A stretch of DNA of 64,000 nucleotides. Origin: Ailurus styani (taxonomy: Eukaryota; Chordata; Mammalia; Carnivora; Ailuridae). The DNA is taken from contig LNAC01000339.1 of NCBI GenBank assembly GCA_002007465.1, positions 783,276 to 847,275 on the forward strand. The letters are read 5' to 3'. The notes under the pieces were generated by a model. It saw only the letters and a program-made list of their open reading frames with translations, ran no database searches and was not told where the DNA came from. Below, one piece after another: positions 45,096-58,889 of this stretch; the stretch's first letter is position 1; each line of letters opens with the position of its first letter. The position numbers and the translations under genes are program-made.

Positions 45096-45313
45096 TTATT
45101 TATTTATTTATTTATTTTTTTAAAGATTGTATTTATTTATTTGACACACAGAAAGAGATTACAAGTAGGCAGAGAGGCAGGCAGAGAGACAGGGAGAGGA
45201 GGAAGCAGGCTCCCTGCGGAGCAGAGAGCCCTATGCGGGCCTCGATCCCAGGACGCTGAGATCATGACCTGAGCCGAAAGCAGAGGCTTTAACCCACTGC
45301 CACCCAGGCGCCC
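45096..45313 (-). mobile_element. SINEC, reverse, with A-box deletion
   Basis: Tail (TTTA)n at 45090-45113, then body, ending 'cccactgccacccaggcgcc'; two bases of the usual 'cactgagccaccc' are missing, within the A-box region. Target-site duplication 'ccatgtttttat' (45084-45095) and 'ccatgtttttaa' (45314-45325). Confidence 0.95.
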
Positions 45314-45325
45314 CCATGTTTTTAA

Positions 45326-47026
45326 TACATAGGACTTGAATGATTGCTTGTAGCAGAAATACTCTTTGTGAATTTAAATAAGTATTGCTCAAACTCAGCC
45401 TTTTAAAGAGAAACTTATTTTGGCATCATATATTATTATGAAAGACTGGAAAGCTGTTTTGAACTGTTGAGTTCTAGTAGTTTACTGATAATTTATGAAA
45501 TTCATACTTAGTGGTATCTGAATGATGCATAATATCAAGCGATCATATTAATTTTTATATTAAAATGTGAATATTCTTTATCAGTGTTATTTAAAATCAT
45601 GGATTGAATATGATTTTAGAAAACAGAATTATCTAGCACAATTACTCACTAGATCAAATGATCTTTCTTCAGATTTTTAACTCTATTTCTGCTCCAATTT
45701 TGATGTACTTACATACTGGGTTACAAGAGATACTCAGAGATAAATACTGAAATTGTTTTCTAGGGCTTTAACTTTGGATATTTTATTAATGTTAAATATC
45801 ATCCTTCTGTGTATTTGAAATGCTTGCTAAAATGGTTGAGCAGATATTTAAAAGGCTAAGAACAGATTGCTGGTATGGAGAACAAGAGAGAGAGAACTGT
45901 AAAAACTAATCTTTAAAATGAACTTGGGCAGAGGCCAGGAATGTGAGAATGCTCAATTTAAAGTAATCTGAGCTTTTTGATGGTGAGTGTGGGAGGGTGG
46001 TTAATCTTTCTTACAATCTGTGTACCATTCTGCCTATTTGAAAATGATAGATATTTGAGGGGGATGGATGTTTATAGGTCACAGACTGCATCCCAAAGAG
46101 TCTGTAATATAGCATTCTGATATTTTTGCCCACAATATTTTTCTTTGTTACTTATTGTAGACCTTCTGACCATTTTATTAGGATTTATTTTTTATACATC
46201 GAGTTTCTTTCTAGCAAATGTCCTTTTTTGAATTAATATTTCCTTTCTGGCATATTTGAACTGTTTTTATCCTGGTCAAATAAAGCATGCTACATGTAGA
46301 ACTCTGAAAAGGTTGTATAAAAGTATTTTTCTTTACTATTTGAAAAAGGTTTATATCTTGTTTTCCTTTTTAATGTTTTTTCTTTAATGGTTTAAAGTTT
46401 TAAGCAACTAAAGATTTCATTTACTGCTTACTAAATTGAATCATTTACCTGCTCTAAACTATTCTAAAATAGATGCCTATTGCTTCAGGTCATTTATCTG
46501 ACTATAATATAGAACCTATAATTTGTTTATCATTTTGAAGGATTGCAATGACCTAAACTCAATGTGATTGAATAGAAGAATCATCTCTTTCTGAAGGCAG
46601 TTTATTGTTCCTTGTATATCCTTCCATAAAAAAATATTTTAAAATTATAAACTGATATACTTACTTCAGTTCTTTGTTTGTTCTTGGCTTTATTCTTCTT
46701 GATGCATCTTCAAAATATTTAATTTTTATCAATTCATTCTTTAAGTGTCAAATTTACTTTCCTACATTTTCAGTATTTACTCTCTTTCAAACTTTACCTT
46801 CTGTTCAATTATAGGACTTTTATATAGGATCAAAACTAATAGTTATATATGTGGGAATGAATGTCATGGTTGAATGATTTGCTTGATAGTTAGAAACACA
46901 GGTTTCCCGCAGGCAGCAAAGACAGAGTGACAGCACTGAAGGAGTGTGTTGATAACTTGTTTATAGAGTTTTTGAAAAGGTGTCTTCACTTGGACCCCTC
47001 TGCCTTTTGACCACAGCTCAAGCATT
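45326..47026. other. Unannotated AT-rich DNA (about 1.7 kb)
   Basis: Nothing recognised; no frame above background. Confidence 0.55.
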
Positions 47027-47040
47027 AAGATATTTTTGGT

Positions 47041-47192
47041 GGGGCGTTTGGGTGGCTCAGTCAGTTAAGCATTCGACTCTTGATCTCAGCTCAGGTCTTG
47101 ATCTCTGGCTCATGAGTTAAAATCCTGTGTTGGGTTCTACACTAGGTGTGGAGCCTACTTAAACAAACAAACAAACAAACAAACAAAACCAC
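47041..47192 (+). mobile_element. SINEC with (AAAC)n tail
   Basis: 'ggggcgtttgggtggctcag' through 'gtggagcctacttaaacaaa'. The CT-rich part is missing and the tail is (AAAC)6. Target-site duplication 'aagatatttttg' (47027-47038) and 'aagatatccttg' (47193-47204). Confidence 0.92.
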
Positions 47193-47204
47193 AAGATATC
47201 CTTG

Positions 47205-48600
47205 CATCTTTGGATTAATAAGTATGTACCCAGATCTCTCACCATTGAAAAGGTGTTGGGCAAACACGTGGAAATCCTGCAAATGCTTCCCAGGCACTGG
47301 GTTCCAAGCTGCCTCCACTTTTCAGAGTAGCCAATAAGCTTAAAGCTAACTTAATGTCAGAAACCAATGGTGGTATACCTCTGTGCAGTGTATTGCCGAA
47401 ACTGATTAGCTAACAGACAGTGCTATGCTCAGAGATGAGTACGTATATATTTTTAATTATCTTGCAAACCTGAATGTGGAAGAAAATACAAGCCCATTGG
47501 TGGATATGTTTTTTGTTCGACTAGAGTTCTCTCTTTTTTTTTTAACAAGGCACATTTTTTATATGACTAAACAAACAAACATACAAACAAACAAACAAAA
47601 AAAACTTTTCAAAGGCTAATTACCTAACCAGCTTGTGTTGGCCATCCTGGAATGTACATTAAATGACTTTTTATTGGTCCAAAAAACATAGATAGGGTTT
47701 TTTTTTTCTCCATTAATTTTTCTCTTTTAAGACACTGAATCTTTCTATCTCTGTTTTCCCTGTTAGATCATTATCTTTTCCATTGACACTTTCTTTTCTC
47801 TCAAGTGTCTTATCTCAGATTGAACAGGTTTCATTCATTTTCCAAAGGAATTTACAACATTTGATGAAATCATATTTTCTCACAGTCTGGCAAAATATAT
47901 CTGGACAACTCATGTCATTTTAAGATTTTATTTCAACACTTTTGTAGATAGGTCTACACAAAATTACATAAATTTCCTTCAAATATCTCTAACGCTCTTC
48001 TCTTCAAGATCTTCCACTTTGGGTATTGAATTTGTTCTGTTGCTGGTAATAGAGAAACTTATGAAATGTGACATATTTGGATGCCCTACAAGTAGACATG
48101 GGGATAGACACTGACTTACCAAACTTGTTTCTAGTTTTAAATAGATTATTTGGTACAATATTAAATATTTTCTCATATAATACTTTCTTTCTGCTACTAA
48201 GATGTACTTTCAAGTGGCCATTATTGTATTTTAATATATATGTAATATAATATATATACACAAACCACTAGAGAAACTTTGAAGAACTTTCCTTCATTAC
48301 TTATGAAAAAATAGATTTCAGTCTTAAAACAGTTATGTTATGCTGAACAAGGTCAGAATTATGCTGAAAAGGTACAAAGAAAGAAAATTTCAAAATGCAT
48401 GTAATTACAAACATGTAATAATATGGTTCTTAGCAGGGCCATCGGAATTATGCTGACTTTTTGCTATGGTTTATACAGTTTGTTTTAAGGAATGTGTTCA
48501 ATTTGACTTTTAGTTTCCTTTACTTAAGTTGATTTTTTATATTCATTCCGAAGTCATTTAAAAATTATGAATATATTTTAATATATGTTAATGTATCCCT
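47205..48600. other. Unannotated AT-rich DNA
   Basis: No gene recognised. It contains an (AAAC)n-like run at 47570-47600 and AT-rich self-complementary sequence near 48225-48262. Confidence 0.5.
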
Positions 48601-49000
48601 ACATGGTGTGTAACCCAGAGTTGGTGAGTATGTCAGCAGGGCTCAGTCAGGAAACCAAAAGCAATGCTAGCATTTCAAGCAGAGATGATTTGATTAAGGA
48701 AGATATTTATGAAAGTATTGAAAAGGCTGAAAGAGGAAAAAGAAAAGTATGAGGTAATCCAGAGATTACTAGTCACAGGAGGAGAAAAAATTGTGAGGAA
48801 AGCTCAGGAACGAATTGGGGGAGGAGCAGGGGCGGAGTCTTCATGTCCTAAAGGTCACCTAACATAATGGCCTAGATGGCTGGTACTTGTTTTTAGGGAT
48901 ATGTGGCGTGCTAGGTTGCCCTCAAAGGAGCCATGTGTAAATGAATAGGTGTGCTTTAAAAAGTGAAACTCTGTGGAGTGCAGCACAAAACAGGTTTGTC
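48601..49000. repeat. Possible unnamed LTR-like repeat
   Basis: 'caggaaaccaaaagcaatgc', 'cagagatgatttgattaagg', 'gaaaaggctgaaagagg' resemble the start of dispersed mammalian repeats of LTR type. No ends found; could be unique. Confidence 0.3.
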
Positions 49001-49985
49001 CCTATCCCTCATGTTTGTTTGAAATTGCTAGAGAGAGCAGGTAAATTGGATGTTACCCGGCATTGATCCTTTGAATATCCCGGATGGTCTAAAGTAATAA
49101 AAGTGTCCTGGTCACAGTCAGAAATCATGTATATGTTAAGAGCTGATGTGTCTGCTACTTCTAGACAAATGTAATAGACAAAATTCCAAATTTTATTCCT
49201 CCAGCTTTAACGTGATTTGAACTTTCAGTCTGTTGTGAGAAGGAAGGTGTGAGGGTTGGCAGGTGACTTTGATTTCTCTATTTCCTTGTCTAGTGCTTAT
49301 GTGATTTCTGAACTTTTCAGTGTTGATGAGGAAGAAGAGGAACTGAGGAGAGAAGAAACAAAGAAGTTATTTTTTGACTTGTGCTATTGTAATCTGATAT
49401 CCAGGTTTCTTTGTACTTGGCAGATGTTCAAAACTAATACTTTCTCAGATGTTTTCCTTAGACATATCTGCACTAGGAATGTCCAACTTCACTTCTTATA
49501 CAAGATATGAATTCTCTGGCTCAATGCTGTTCATTTCCTGCTCATTCTATAGTTTCTGTAGGTTTACCATGACCTAAGGAGCAGTTTCCTAAGGTGAAAT
49601 GCCTCTCAGTCATCCCAGGCTGGCTTTTTCTCCATCGTGGTCTATATGAATTACTCATGCCCCTTTACTCTGAGAACTCCAGGGAAATTCCTTACAGGGC
49701 CTTCTCGCCTTTCCCTGCTGTTTGAGAAACAAGGTTGACATAGTATCTTTTGTATCTGTGGCTCAAAGACCACCCCCCATACTATGACTGTTGAATACCC
49801 TTTCACCTGACATGAGACAGAGTTGTATCCCACAGGCCTGCAAACATTTCTTTAAAAAAATTCCCTCTCCCAATCTCTTCAGTATCAATCATGTTATACC
49901 TTCAAGGCCTGTGGTCAGGAAACTAGTATCTGACTACGCACTTGGAAGCAATAGCACATAAATGACTTAGCATCTCACTTTAGAA
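49001..49985. other. Unannotated DNA
   Basis: The 84-codon frame at 49256-49510 contains an acidic run (Glu-rich around residue 26) but no recognisable domain, no splice context and no family resemblance I can support. Confidence 0.45.
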
Positions 49986-49997
49986 CATTGGGGTATG

Positions 49998-50215
49998 AGG
50001 ACACCTGGGTGGCTCAGTCAATTAAGCATCTGCCTTCACCAGGTCATGGTCCCACGGTCCTTTGATCATGCCCCAGATTGGGCTTCCTGCGTAGCAGGAA
50101 TTATGCTTCTCCCTCTCCCTCGCCCCCCTCTCCCCTCCTTGTGCTCTCTCTAATTTGCTTTCTCTCTCTCTCTCTCTCTCTCTCTCGAGTAAATAAATAA
50201 AATCTTGGGGAAAAA
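49998..50215 (+). mobile_element. SINEC with (TC)n expansion
   Basis: 'ggacacctgggtggctcagt' to 'aaataaataaaatcttgggg', with a TC run at 50160-50185. Weak target repeats 'attggggta' (49987) and 'atgggggta' (50216). The minus frame at 50022-50237 with an Arg-Glu repeat is an artefact of the TC run. Confidence 0.92.
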
Positions 50216-50225
50216 ATGGGGGTAC

Positions 50226-52439
50226 CTTGCTATCCATGTTTTAGTTCTCAGTCTCTGACGATGCAAATAATTCAAGAAGGATACCATACCAATTTAATGG
50301 AATGTGCAACTTCAAAAGACCAGAAAACAAAAACAGAAATAAAACAAAATAAAAATGCAGAAGAAAAGAAAAAAACATGGGTTAGAAGTAAGGTAAACAA
50401 AAACTACAAAATCCTGAGTATTTGTAATCAAGACAGGAAAGGGCAACAGATATTTATTCCTGGGCATTAAATACATATAGAGGAAATTTAAATCACTGCA
50501 CAGTATGCTGGAAGAGTACCAGCAGGGAAAGAAGAAGGACATGAAGGACAAAGGACTGGGGCAATAGGATTGAGATTTAGTCTATTATAAACAAGTGCAA
50601 AAAAGAATTGATAGCTAAAACTAATCTGATATACCTATAGTTTATTTATAATTATTTCATGCTTAGTTTGGCTTTTAGATTAATTAATTGCTACTTTGTC
50701 TGTAGAGAAATTGATGCCCTCGGGCAAATGCCCCTTTCATAACAACTCCCAGTTAGAACCCCAAAGGGGCACTGGCTACTGGAAACATACTGACATATGG
50801 ATGAACCTGAACAGAAACCAGATTATTAGGTTGATCGCCTCACAAGGGATAGGCTGCTTTGACTGGGTTTTCCTTAGCCATGGTTTTTAGTGGAGAGAGG
50901 AATGTTGAGACTTATGAAAATGATGTCCTAGAAATAGTTGCAAGATGTAATTTGAGTTGGATTTAATATTTAACCAAATTTAAAGTGGCTGTTTTTCACA
51001 ACCTCAGTTGGAGTTTTCTTGGACATTCATCATAATCTGCATGTACTTAGTCACATATTTCATTACAAGAACTTTGTAATAGTCATTAGATCTTTCTTTC
51101 TTGCATGCATATGCATACACACATGTACACATGTGCACACGCACACACACTCCCAATTTCTTTCCTTTCAATGAGGTGTTCAGAGTTGATGGACTTGTCC
51201 TCTGATTTTTTTTGTCAGTGCTCTTACTGCACTTGCCAATTTAACTGCCGAGGGTTAGCCGGCTGACAAGTTCATCATAATCAGCATCTATTCCATTTCC
51301 ATTTTATACTCAGGGTCTATTGTTGCCAATTCATTCAAGGAGGTGTTTTTATTTAAGTGGTGCTTAAGTGCTGGCTTCTGTGCACTGTGAATGCAGTCCT
51401 CAGAGAGAATGATTCTGTAGAATGGTTCATTCTATGTGATTCTGGGCTACTGTGATGCTCCTGTCTATTGCAGATTCATCTGAGAATTTTCTTCCCTCTA
51501 ATGTAACAAGTGTTTATCTGGCTTGTATTATTCTCTAGCACTTTGTGAGCCACTGTATAGGATTCAAGGGAAGACTTTGACAAAGCTTTTACCAGCAAAG
51601 AGTTCCAAATATATTTTGGACTTGGCAGTTATAACATGTATTACAGAATCTATAGATAACAAATAGTTAAATATAAAAATATGTGGGTTAAGTAAATTTT
51701 TCAGGAAACGGAATTATTGAAGGTTTTGTATATGTCCTAATATCTTACTTCTTTTCAGCTGCATATGTGTCTAGCAATTATGTTTCACAGCTGTGTATAT
51801 TGAATACTACATTTTTCCTTTATCTCAGGATATATGGGAAATACATTTCTGAGTTAAATGCCCACAACTAGCATTTTATATCATCAGAAACTCTTCTTAA
51901 ATATATTGCCAGAATTACCAATGATTATCAGCAGAAGTAAAAACTGAGTAAGTCTTTAAAGCCCTCTGCTCATAAAAGAATTCCATATTTCTGTGAATCT
52001 GAAGATTCTTGACATGCTATTGGTGTTGCACTTATTATGAGAAGATAGTCCTTGAGTATTTATTCCTTAATGTCGTATTCATTCCTCTTGTCAAGTTGCT
52101 AAGAGTTTCTTTATTATGCTTTATATCCTTCAGGGATTATGGCTGGTAGAAAATTCAAACTCCTCTTTGTCCTCTTGATCACAATATTAAGCTAGTATCC
52201 AGGAACACAGAGTATTTTGTTGTTGTTGTTTTTCTCTTCAACACTTAGACGGTTCTTACTGTTAAATAGATTCATGTTGGAAAATTAGAAGTCTGGAGAG
52301 TTGTAATTCTTCATTTTATAGCTTTAACAAGAGCCTACTCCTGAAATATTTCATGTTTTCTCTTGCTTATTTTCTCATTGTTGCTAGCATAATTTCATGT
52401 CTGGACATCCGTCATAGCCACTCCACACCCATTCATCCA
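50226..52439. other. Unannotated DNA (about 2.2 kb)
   Basis: No gene recognised. It contains an A-rich patch (50330-50400) and a CA-rich patch (51108-51152). Confidence 0.5.
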
Positions 52440-53030
52440 TTCTTTATCTTGCTTATATGGTGTTCTCTTTAAAATGAAGACATGTCCATGTCACTTTCTT
52501 GATCAGAAATCTCGGTGGCTTCTCCATCCTTACAGGTGGTCCTCCTTAGCTTAATATTCAAATGTCTTAAACATCAGGCAATCACTGTTATCATCTAATG
52601 TTGTCCTAACATATCCTGAACTAATGTATTGAATAATTTGCTGTTTTCTGAACTTTTCACAGTCTATTGTCCCTCCATGTCTTGACTCATTCTGTTCTGT
52701 TTGCCTGGAATGGCCATTCCTGACATTGTTACCTGATAAGGTCTTAGTAATTTTTCAAAGTCTAGGGCAGAGTCTACTGCTTTCATTCCTTGGGAAAATT
52801 TCCCTTTCATGAATGCATGATTTATTTTATTTATATTCATCTTACATAGCTTATCATAATCTGACTCATATGATTGTTATATGTGAATGTTCTCCTTGTC
52901 TACTACTCAATAGTAGAATCTTTAATGACTTGAATGTCATATCCCTCAAGAATCTAGCAGTGTCAAAAAAAAAAAAAAGAATCTAGCAGTGTCTTGTATT
53001 CATCCAGTGCCTTGTATTCAGTTGTTACAT
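52440..53030 (+). repeat. L2 LINE relic, forward
   Basis: Forward L2 3' part in order: 'aatctcggtggcttctccat', 'aatattcaaatgtctta', 'ctgtttgcctggaatggc', 'aatttttcaaagtctagggc', 'cttacatagcttatcataat', 'tgtctactactcaatagtag', 'ccagtgccttgtattcag'. It is interrupted by a poly(A)/duplication at 52949-52993. Confidence 0.7.
52949..52993 (+). mobile_element. Poly(A)-only insertion with target-site duplication
   Basis: 'agaatctagcagtgtc' occurs at 52949-52964 and again at 52978-52993, separated only by a run of A. No SINE or L1 body lies between. Confidence 0.75.
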
Positions 53031-54334
53031 TGGAATCTCTTTTTTTTATTAAAATATGTTACTCATGGAGCATCCATAATAACATCTTTCCTGTTTTTTT
53101 TCTGATGTTGTTTCTTGGAGCACAAAGATATTTGCATGCTTTACTTCAGGTATCATCAGAGCTCACTAATGAGTGATTATTTAAAAGAACATAAGCTTTT
53201 TGAAGACAGAGTGATATCTTTTATCAAAACTTTTACCAGAGTTTTTTTGAGTGGAAACCACTTGCAGATAGAAATATTATATAAAAGAGATTTTTACAAA
53301 AAAAAATATGTCTGAGCTTGTAAACTCAGTGGCAAAACACATTATCTCAGCTAAGTGTCCTGTCTTACTGAATAGTTCCCTTGACCTTGACAACTATATT
53401 TTTTATGGAAGCATCATGGTTTTCTGGAAGATATATGAACCTCCCATGGGAATTGACCAACTCCAATCTTAGCTTAAACGTATAAATCTGTAATTTATTA
53501 TTTAAATAAACGTAATCATATGATTTATGTAAATAATGTTTTGCCACATTTTTTTGGTCTTAATACTGTATCATGGATCTTTATCCTCACCAGCATTTAT
53601 AGAACTAGCTTATCCTTATTTACCACTGCAGGACATTCAGTAGTATGAATGTAACAGACTTATTCAAAGATTTTTTTTAAAGAGGAAGCCACTATAAAAT
53701 AGTGGTTAGATTCATACTTTAAACCTTTTAAACCTTTCTCCATTACTTACCAGTTATGTAACAGCTTTGCTAAGGTCTAACACATGGGGAAATAGTATTT
53801 AGGAAATAGCCAAGAATTATGAAGACTAAAATACGGGCTTAGCATAAAAGACATTTTAGCTCTCTTATAATAAGGAAATACCACCAGCAGGTGGCAGCAA
53901 CTTTGAGTGGTAATCATAAACACCAAAAATGGTGTTTTGCTAATTGCTTATGGTTCAGGGAGCAAATAAAAATAAATGACCTGGCAAATATTACATTCTG
54001 AAAGTACACTTATTAATAAAGTTGTGTTACACTGTTACATACTGTCTAGTATTATATAAAAATGAAATAATATCTGTGCTGCACGTGAGGAAAGTGCATT
54101 CAGGAGTTTGCAGTGGCACAGATTGAATCAGTTTTGTACACAGATATCCATGCAATAGTTTGTGGCCTGATTCTAAACATAAAATTAACTCCATTGTTTC
54201 CTCTCTGTGTGTTAATACAGGAAGTAAGAAATAACAAAGAGTGATAACAAAGGTAATTGTAGGTTAAGTTTGAAAAGCAGAATGTCTTCCAAAGAACTGC
54301 TGCAACATACCTGGTTTAATAAAGAGTAAAAAGA
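53031..54334. other. Unannotated AT-rich DNA
   Basis: Nothing firmly recognised. 53180-53330 has weak L2-like text. Confidence 0.5.
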
Positions 54335-54550
54335 AGTCTGGTTCTGCTGTTTAATTGTCTAGGTTTATATCCTGGCTCTATCCATTATTAATATGCAGCT
54401 TGAGTAAATACATGTTTATTCCTGCGTGAGAAGTGGAAATAACAATTATATGGACTCCATTGTGTTGTAAAAATTCAATGAAATCATTATAAAATAAATT
54501 GTTAGTAACACCAAAAGTATAGTAGGTGCTCAATAAAACATACAATTATC
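54335..54550 (+). repeat. MIR, forward
   Basis: 'tctggttctgctgtttaatt', 'gtttatatcctggctctatc', 'gcagcttgagtaaatac', 'aaaattcaatgaaatcat', 'tagtaggtgctcaataaaac' follow the MIR order. Confidence 0.7.
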
Positions 54551-57500
54551 TTTTCCTAATATGGTCCTAAACTCTATTTTTAATTTATTTCTATTAAATA
54601 TCCACCCTTATATCCAGTTCAAATTCTGTTGTAGTCAAGTCAGTCTCATTCTTTGTTTGTTTCCTGGATTTTTATGCTTAAAATATAAGAGGTCATTTTT
54701 AAAAAACCTATATATTTAAGGGAAATATCCAGATATAAATTCCTTTACAGTAGAGGTATGTGTTGAAGTGGCAGGATGCGGTCATAGGGAAGAACACAAA
54801 GTCCAAGCAGTACTATCATTCTCGTTCCATCAAATAGATCTGATGCGTATCAGAAAAAGTAGCAATATTTTTGGTAAGTAAAAAACATAAAGGTTACATT
54901 GTCCATTTTAAAAAGCTCTTATTTTATTGTGTTTTTCTCTACCTGGGTGCTACACACTTTAATATATACTTAATCATACCCTGCCTTTTTAAAAAAAACA
55001 AATAAAAAATATTAACTACATTGGTTATTTTGAGTTATTTGGCCTATTTACAGTATGTTTAATTTTCATCTTATAACAAGCTTTACAGCTGAGAGAAACA
55101 GTTTAGAAATATGTTCTTTTGCTTTTGAGCATCCTAATATAGCGTAATAGAACATAATTTTTACATAAGTATAAATATTTAATTTTCCATCTGTGTAATT
55201 TAATGTAGCTTTTAATTGTAACTCTGTAGATGTGTACATTTTTTGCTACCATAGCCTGGGAGGACGTAGAACCATATAAACATTTGTGACATTCAGAAAT
55301 GTTAAATGCTTATTGGGAATGCTTCACACTTTTCTGTAGAGGTTTTACATTTCAAGACTAAACTCATTTCTATATAAATAAATAATTTATATAGAATATC
55401 TAAGTAATCAGTCTAGGAAAACAGATTGCTGTAAACAATTCTCACAGCATTACATCAGGACTCACTAAAATGTACTTATGATAAATCAGAGTGCTGTTTT
55501 AGGAGTTGTAAGTTGTTGACATGATTTTTAATAGAACCAAGTGGTTATCGTATTGGAGAGAACAACTTTTGAAACATGTACCTAAAAATATTTCCACTAT
55601 GACACAGTTCCTTATATGTAAAGTTATTCCTAAATCTGTCCATCTGTGATTTGTGAAACTACTGCAAAACAGTAAACGAGCCCTTGGGAAGAACTCTCCT
55701 GAGAGACAGTAGAAATGGGAAATTATCCCAATTCAACCAGTCAAGGACCACATGACCTTTCATAAATTATTCTAACTTTCCTGTCTCTCTTTCCTTGTAT
55801 GCAAAGCAAGGGTTGTAAAAGGACCCTAAGATCATAAAGAATTTTTTCGTGGAAATTTAATGAAATTGTAAAGTGCCAGACTGCCTCAGAGAACTTAACA
55901 ATTCATGTTAGTGATTTTCGTTTTTAGAGAAGCCTTTAACCCTTTACATGTTTTCTTTCTGACAGCCCTTTCCTAACTGTGCCACTGGCTTCCCTGCCCC
56001 TACGCATCCATACTCACTTCTAAATCTTGGTGTGTAAAAATGATTCTAGACATAAATTCTAATAAATAAATAAATAAATAAATAAATAAGCTTTTGAGTC
56101 TGAACTCCATGATTTATTAGTTGTTTTAAGAAAAACGTTCAGGCTTCCTGAACCCCATCTATATCTATAAAGAAGAAGAAATTATACTAAATCCAGTGAG
56201 ATCATGGGAGAGATGTAAGCCTCAATCCTAGTAATGTGAAGATCATGTGTAACTGTCATCAGCTATTCTGTGGTTTTTTACTGTTCCACAAGGAGGCTTA
56301 GAAAAGACAAATACCTTTGCTGACCCATCCATGGGCCTTCTGAGGCAGGAAGGTAACTGCAGTTGCCCACTAATCTTCCAGTTCCTTATAGACGAGAAGT
56401 ATTTCATACCTGCTCTATTTGACATTCTGCCTAATGTAGTGTCACAAAATAAGGTTTTGTGGTGGAGAAGGGAGTGGGGTATCTTAGTTCCTTTCTTTGG
56501 GTAAATTCTCCTAAAGTAGACCACCGAGTTAATGAATGGCAAACTAGGAAGTCAGTACTCAAAAACACTCCTCCCTTTCCTTTCCTGCTCACCTAAAAGG
56601 AGATAAAATTTATACTCCACAGTAGGTGACCACACCTGCATACACAATAGAGCCCCTTCTGGTGTTTTCTAGGGGCCAAAGAAATAAAACAATACTATAA
56701 GGAAGTAACACAACTGTGTACTTTTGGCCAGGACCATTATATATTGTAATGGCCAAGTGTTTCCAAATAAGAGTGTTCTGAAGCTTAATTTTATATAAAA
56801 ATAAAAAAAGTGTCATTTCATTCCGCATGTGTTCAAGGGTACCTCTGCTACACAGCTGCTGTGCTATTTTCATTATAAGAAAGGATGCAAGAAAATAATA
56901 TTGCTCAGGTTTGTTCTACCTTCCTGAAACACATGTGGTAATTGAGATTTGCATTCTTTAGCAAAAAGAGAGCATTTTGCTACTTTTCTTGTTTGAAGTA
57001 AAAGTAGGAAAATTAAGCAATAAATCAGGGCAGTCCAGTGTTTCTGTATGACTATAGCACACCTTGGGGGATATTTTAAAGCATGAGTCCAAGTGGCTTT
57101 GTCCTCTTCAGGAACATGGAATAATTCCCCAGAAAAGTACTGCCTAGAGTATTATATTAATATTATGAAAAAGAATTTATACATAGAAAGGAAATCACGT
57201 AGGTCTGTGCTTTTACTAGGTGATATACACATGGCAATACATTAACCAAGTATAAAAATGCAGGAACAAAACATTTTGTTTGTAAACCCAGTTAGATATC
57301 TGAATTGCTGATAACTCAAAATTTGGTGCATTTCTTAAAATCAATTAAATGATTAAAACCAGACAATTGATCATAAGATGATTGCCTATTTTAACGTGGT
57401 CACAATTTAAGGTGTATGAAAGTGAAACAAGTATAAAAGTTGATGATTAATGTTTCATACTTTAAGAAATGGCGTCATTTATGGAAATACGTGGTATCAG

Positions 57501-57984
57501 AATAAAATTCTAACCTGTAAAAGCTTTCCTTTTGAGAGTCCTTTAAAAAAAATCTTTCCATTATTGCAGGGTAATAGCTTGACTATAATGTCTTCTGTTA
57601 AAGGAGTAAGTGCCTGTACAAATATTAATCTTACATTATTACTGCTAAATATTCAACTGATTTGAATATTAAAATAGCCCAAAGGCTCTTCAATAAAATA
57701 TGTGATTACCAGAACAGTACAGTCCCTTTTATCATGCCAGGCATATTCCATACATATATTAACAGATTTCATAGTTGCTTAAGTAAATATATTAATTTAT
57801 AATAGTGGCAAAACCTGAAGTTTAATTTTGTGCCTTCTGAAATGCTCTTCCCATTATATTTGAACTTATCTAGTACATTGCAATAAAATTTTGATTCTGT
57901 GAGTAATAGTTTAACTGTTGAAACTTTGTACTATATTTTTATTTATGGAAATTCTGTTAAACTTTTAAGTACATGTTTCTTTAA
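54551..57984. other. Unannotated DNA (about 3.4 kb)
   Basis: No repeat family or gene recognised apart from an (AAAT)n run at 56061-56089. Minus frames of 99 and 87 codons (56243-56542, 56610-56873) have no recognisable domain or homologue. Confidence 0.5.
56061..56089. repeat. (AAAT)7 microsatellite
   Basis: Seven AAAT units with no SINE body attached; probably length-variable. Confidence 0.92.
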
Positions 57985-58215
57985 TAGGTAATAGCGGTAA
58001 TAATAGCTAACACTCATATAGAAAGTGTTTTATGCCAGCATCTGTTCTAAATACTTTGAGTTATTAAATCTTTTAATCCTTTAAAAAAAAAACCCTATCA
58101 TTATTTCCATTTTACAAAGGAATAAATTGAGTCTTCACTAGTTTAAGGAAACTGCCCAAGGCCACACAGGTAGGAAGTGAAGAACCCAAGATTCTAGTCA
58201 ATGTGGTCAGATTTC
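57985..58215 (-). repeat. MIR, reverse
   Basis: 'aatagctaacactcatatag', 'gccagcatctgttctaaata', 'aaccctatcattatttccat', 'tttacaaaggaataaattga', 'actgcccaaggccacacagg' follow the inverted MIR. Confidence 0.88.
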
Positions 58216-58889
58216 ATGGTCTAGCTTCTTATTTGCTAAAATTGATTTAATGAAGACAAATGTTAAATATACAAGATGCTTTTTAAGAGAAAATATACAA
58301 ATATTACTGTGTGAATAATAACATTTTGTGAAAACATTTTATATGTGTGAAATGGCCTCTCCATTTTGAGTGTGAATAAACTAAAGGAGACTAATGAAAG
58401 TCAATTTTGAACTTGAGTCCTGGTGTCCTATTTTAGAACATGCATCTTACAGTCTAGAAATGATTCATTAATGCTGCAGGGAGAACAGAAAAGCTGAAGA
58501 ATTTACCTCAAGTCCTTATCCACCAGCTTTCTCTCAGCCATCATAAGATCAGAGACACTATAAGCAAGGACAGATCAACTATAATTTAAAGCTCGCCAAA
58601 GTTCTTCTCAGCATTCCCACTTCAGTCCTTCTCCTGTGCACCAAGTCCTCCTTGGTTCCTGCTTCCTCTGTTTCCAGGCTTCTGGTCTTTTCCATTTGCA
58701 TCTCAGCTGTTTAGAATTTTTATGATTGGTTTCCCCAAATTAGCCCATACATACAGATCCTAGATGTTAGGGGTTTTAGAGTTAACAAATCCAACTGTTT
58801 TAAAAATTATTGAATCAGTTATAAAAACATTAATGAGAAATGAGTCATCTGCACGTAAGATGCTTCTTGTTAATGTAGATGAACAATGT
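58216..58889. other. Unannotated DNA
   Basis: Nothing recognised. Confidence 0.5.

Noticed and set aside
49256..49510. 84-codon frame with an acidic patch
   Set aside because: A GAGGAAGAAGAGG run makes a Glu-rich patch by itself; nothing else supports coding.
56243..56542. 99-codon minus-strand frame
   Set aside because: No recognisable motif, and composition is like background. Might sit in an unidentified repeat.
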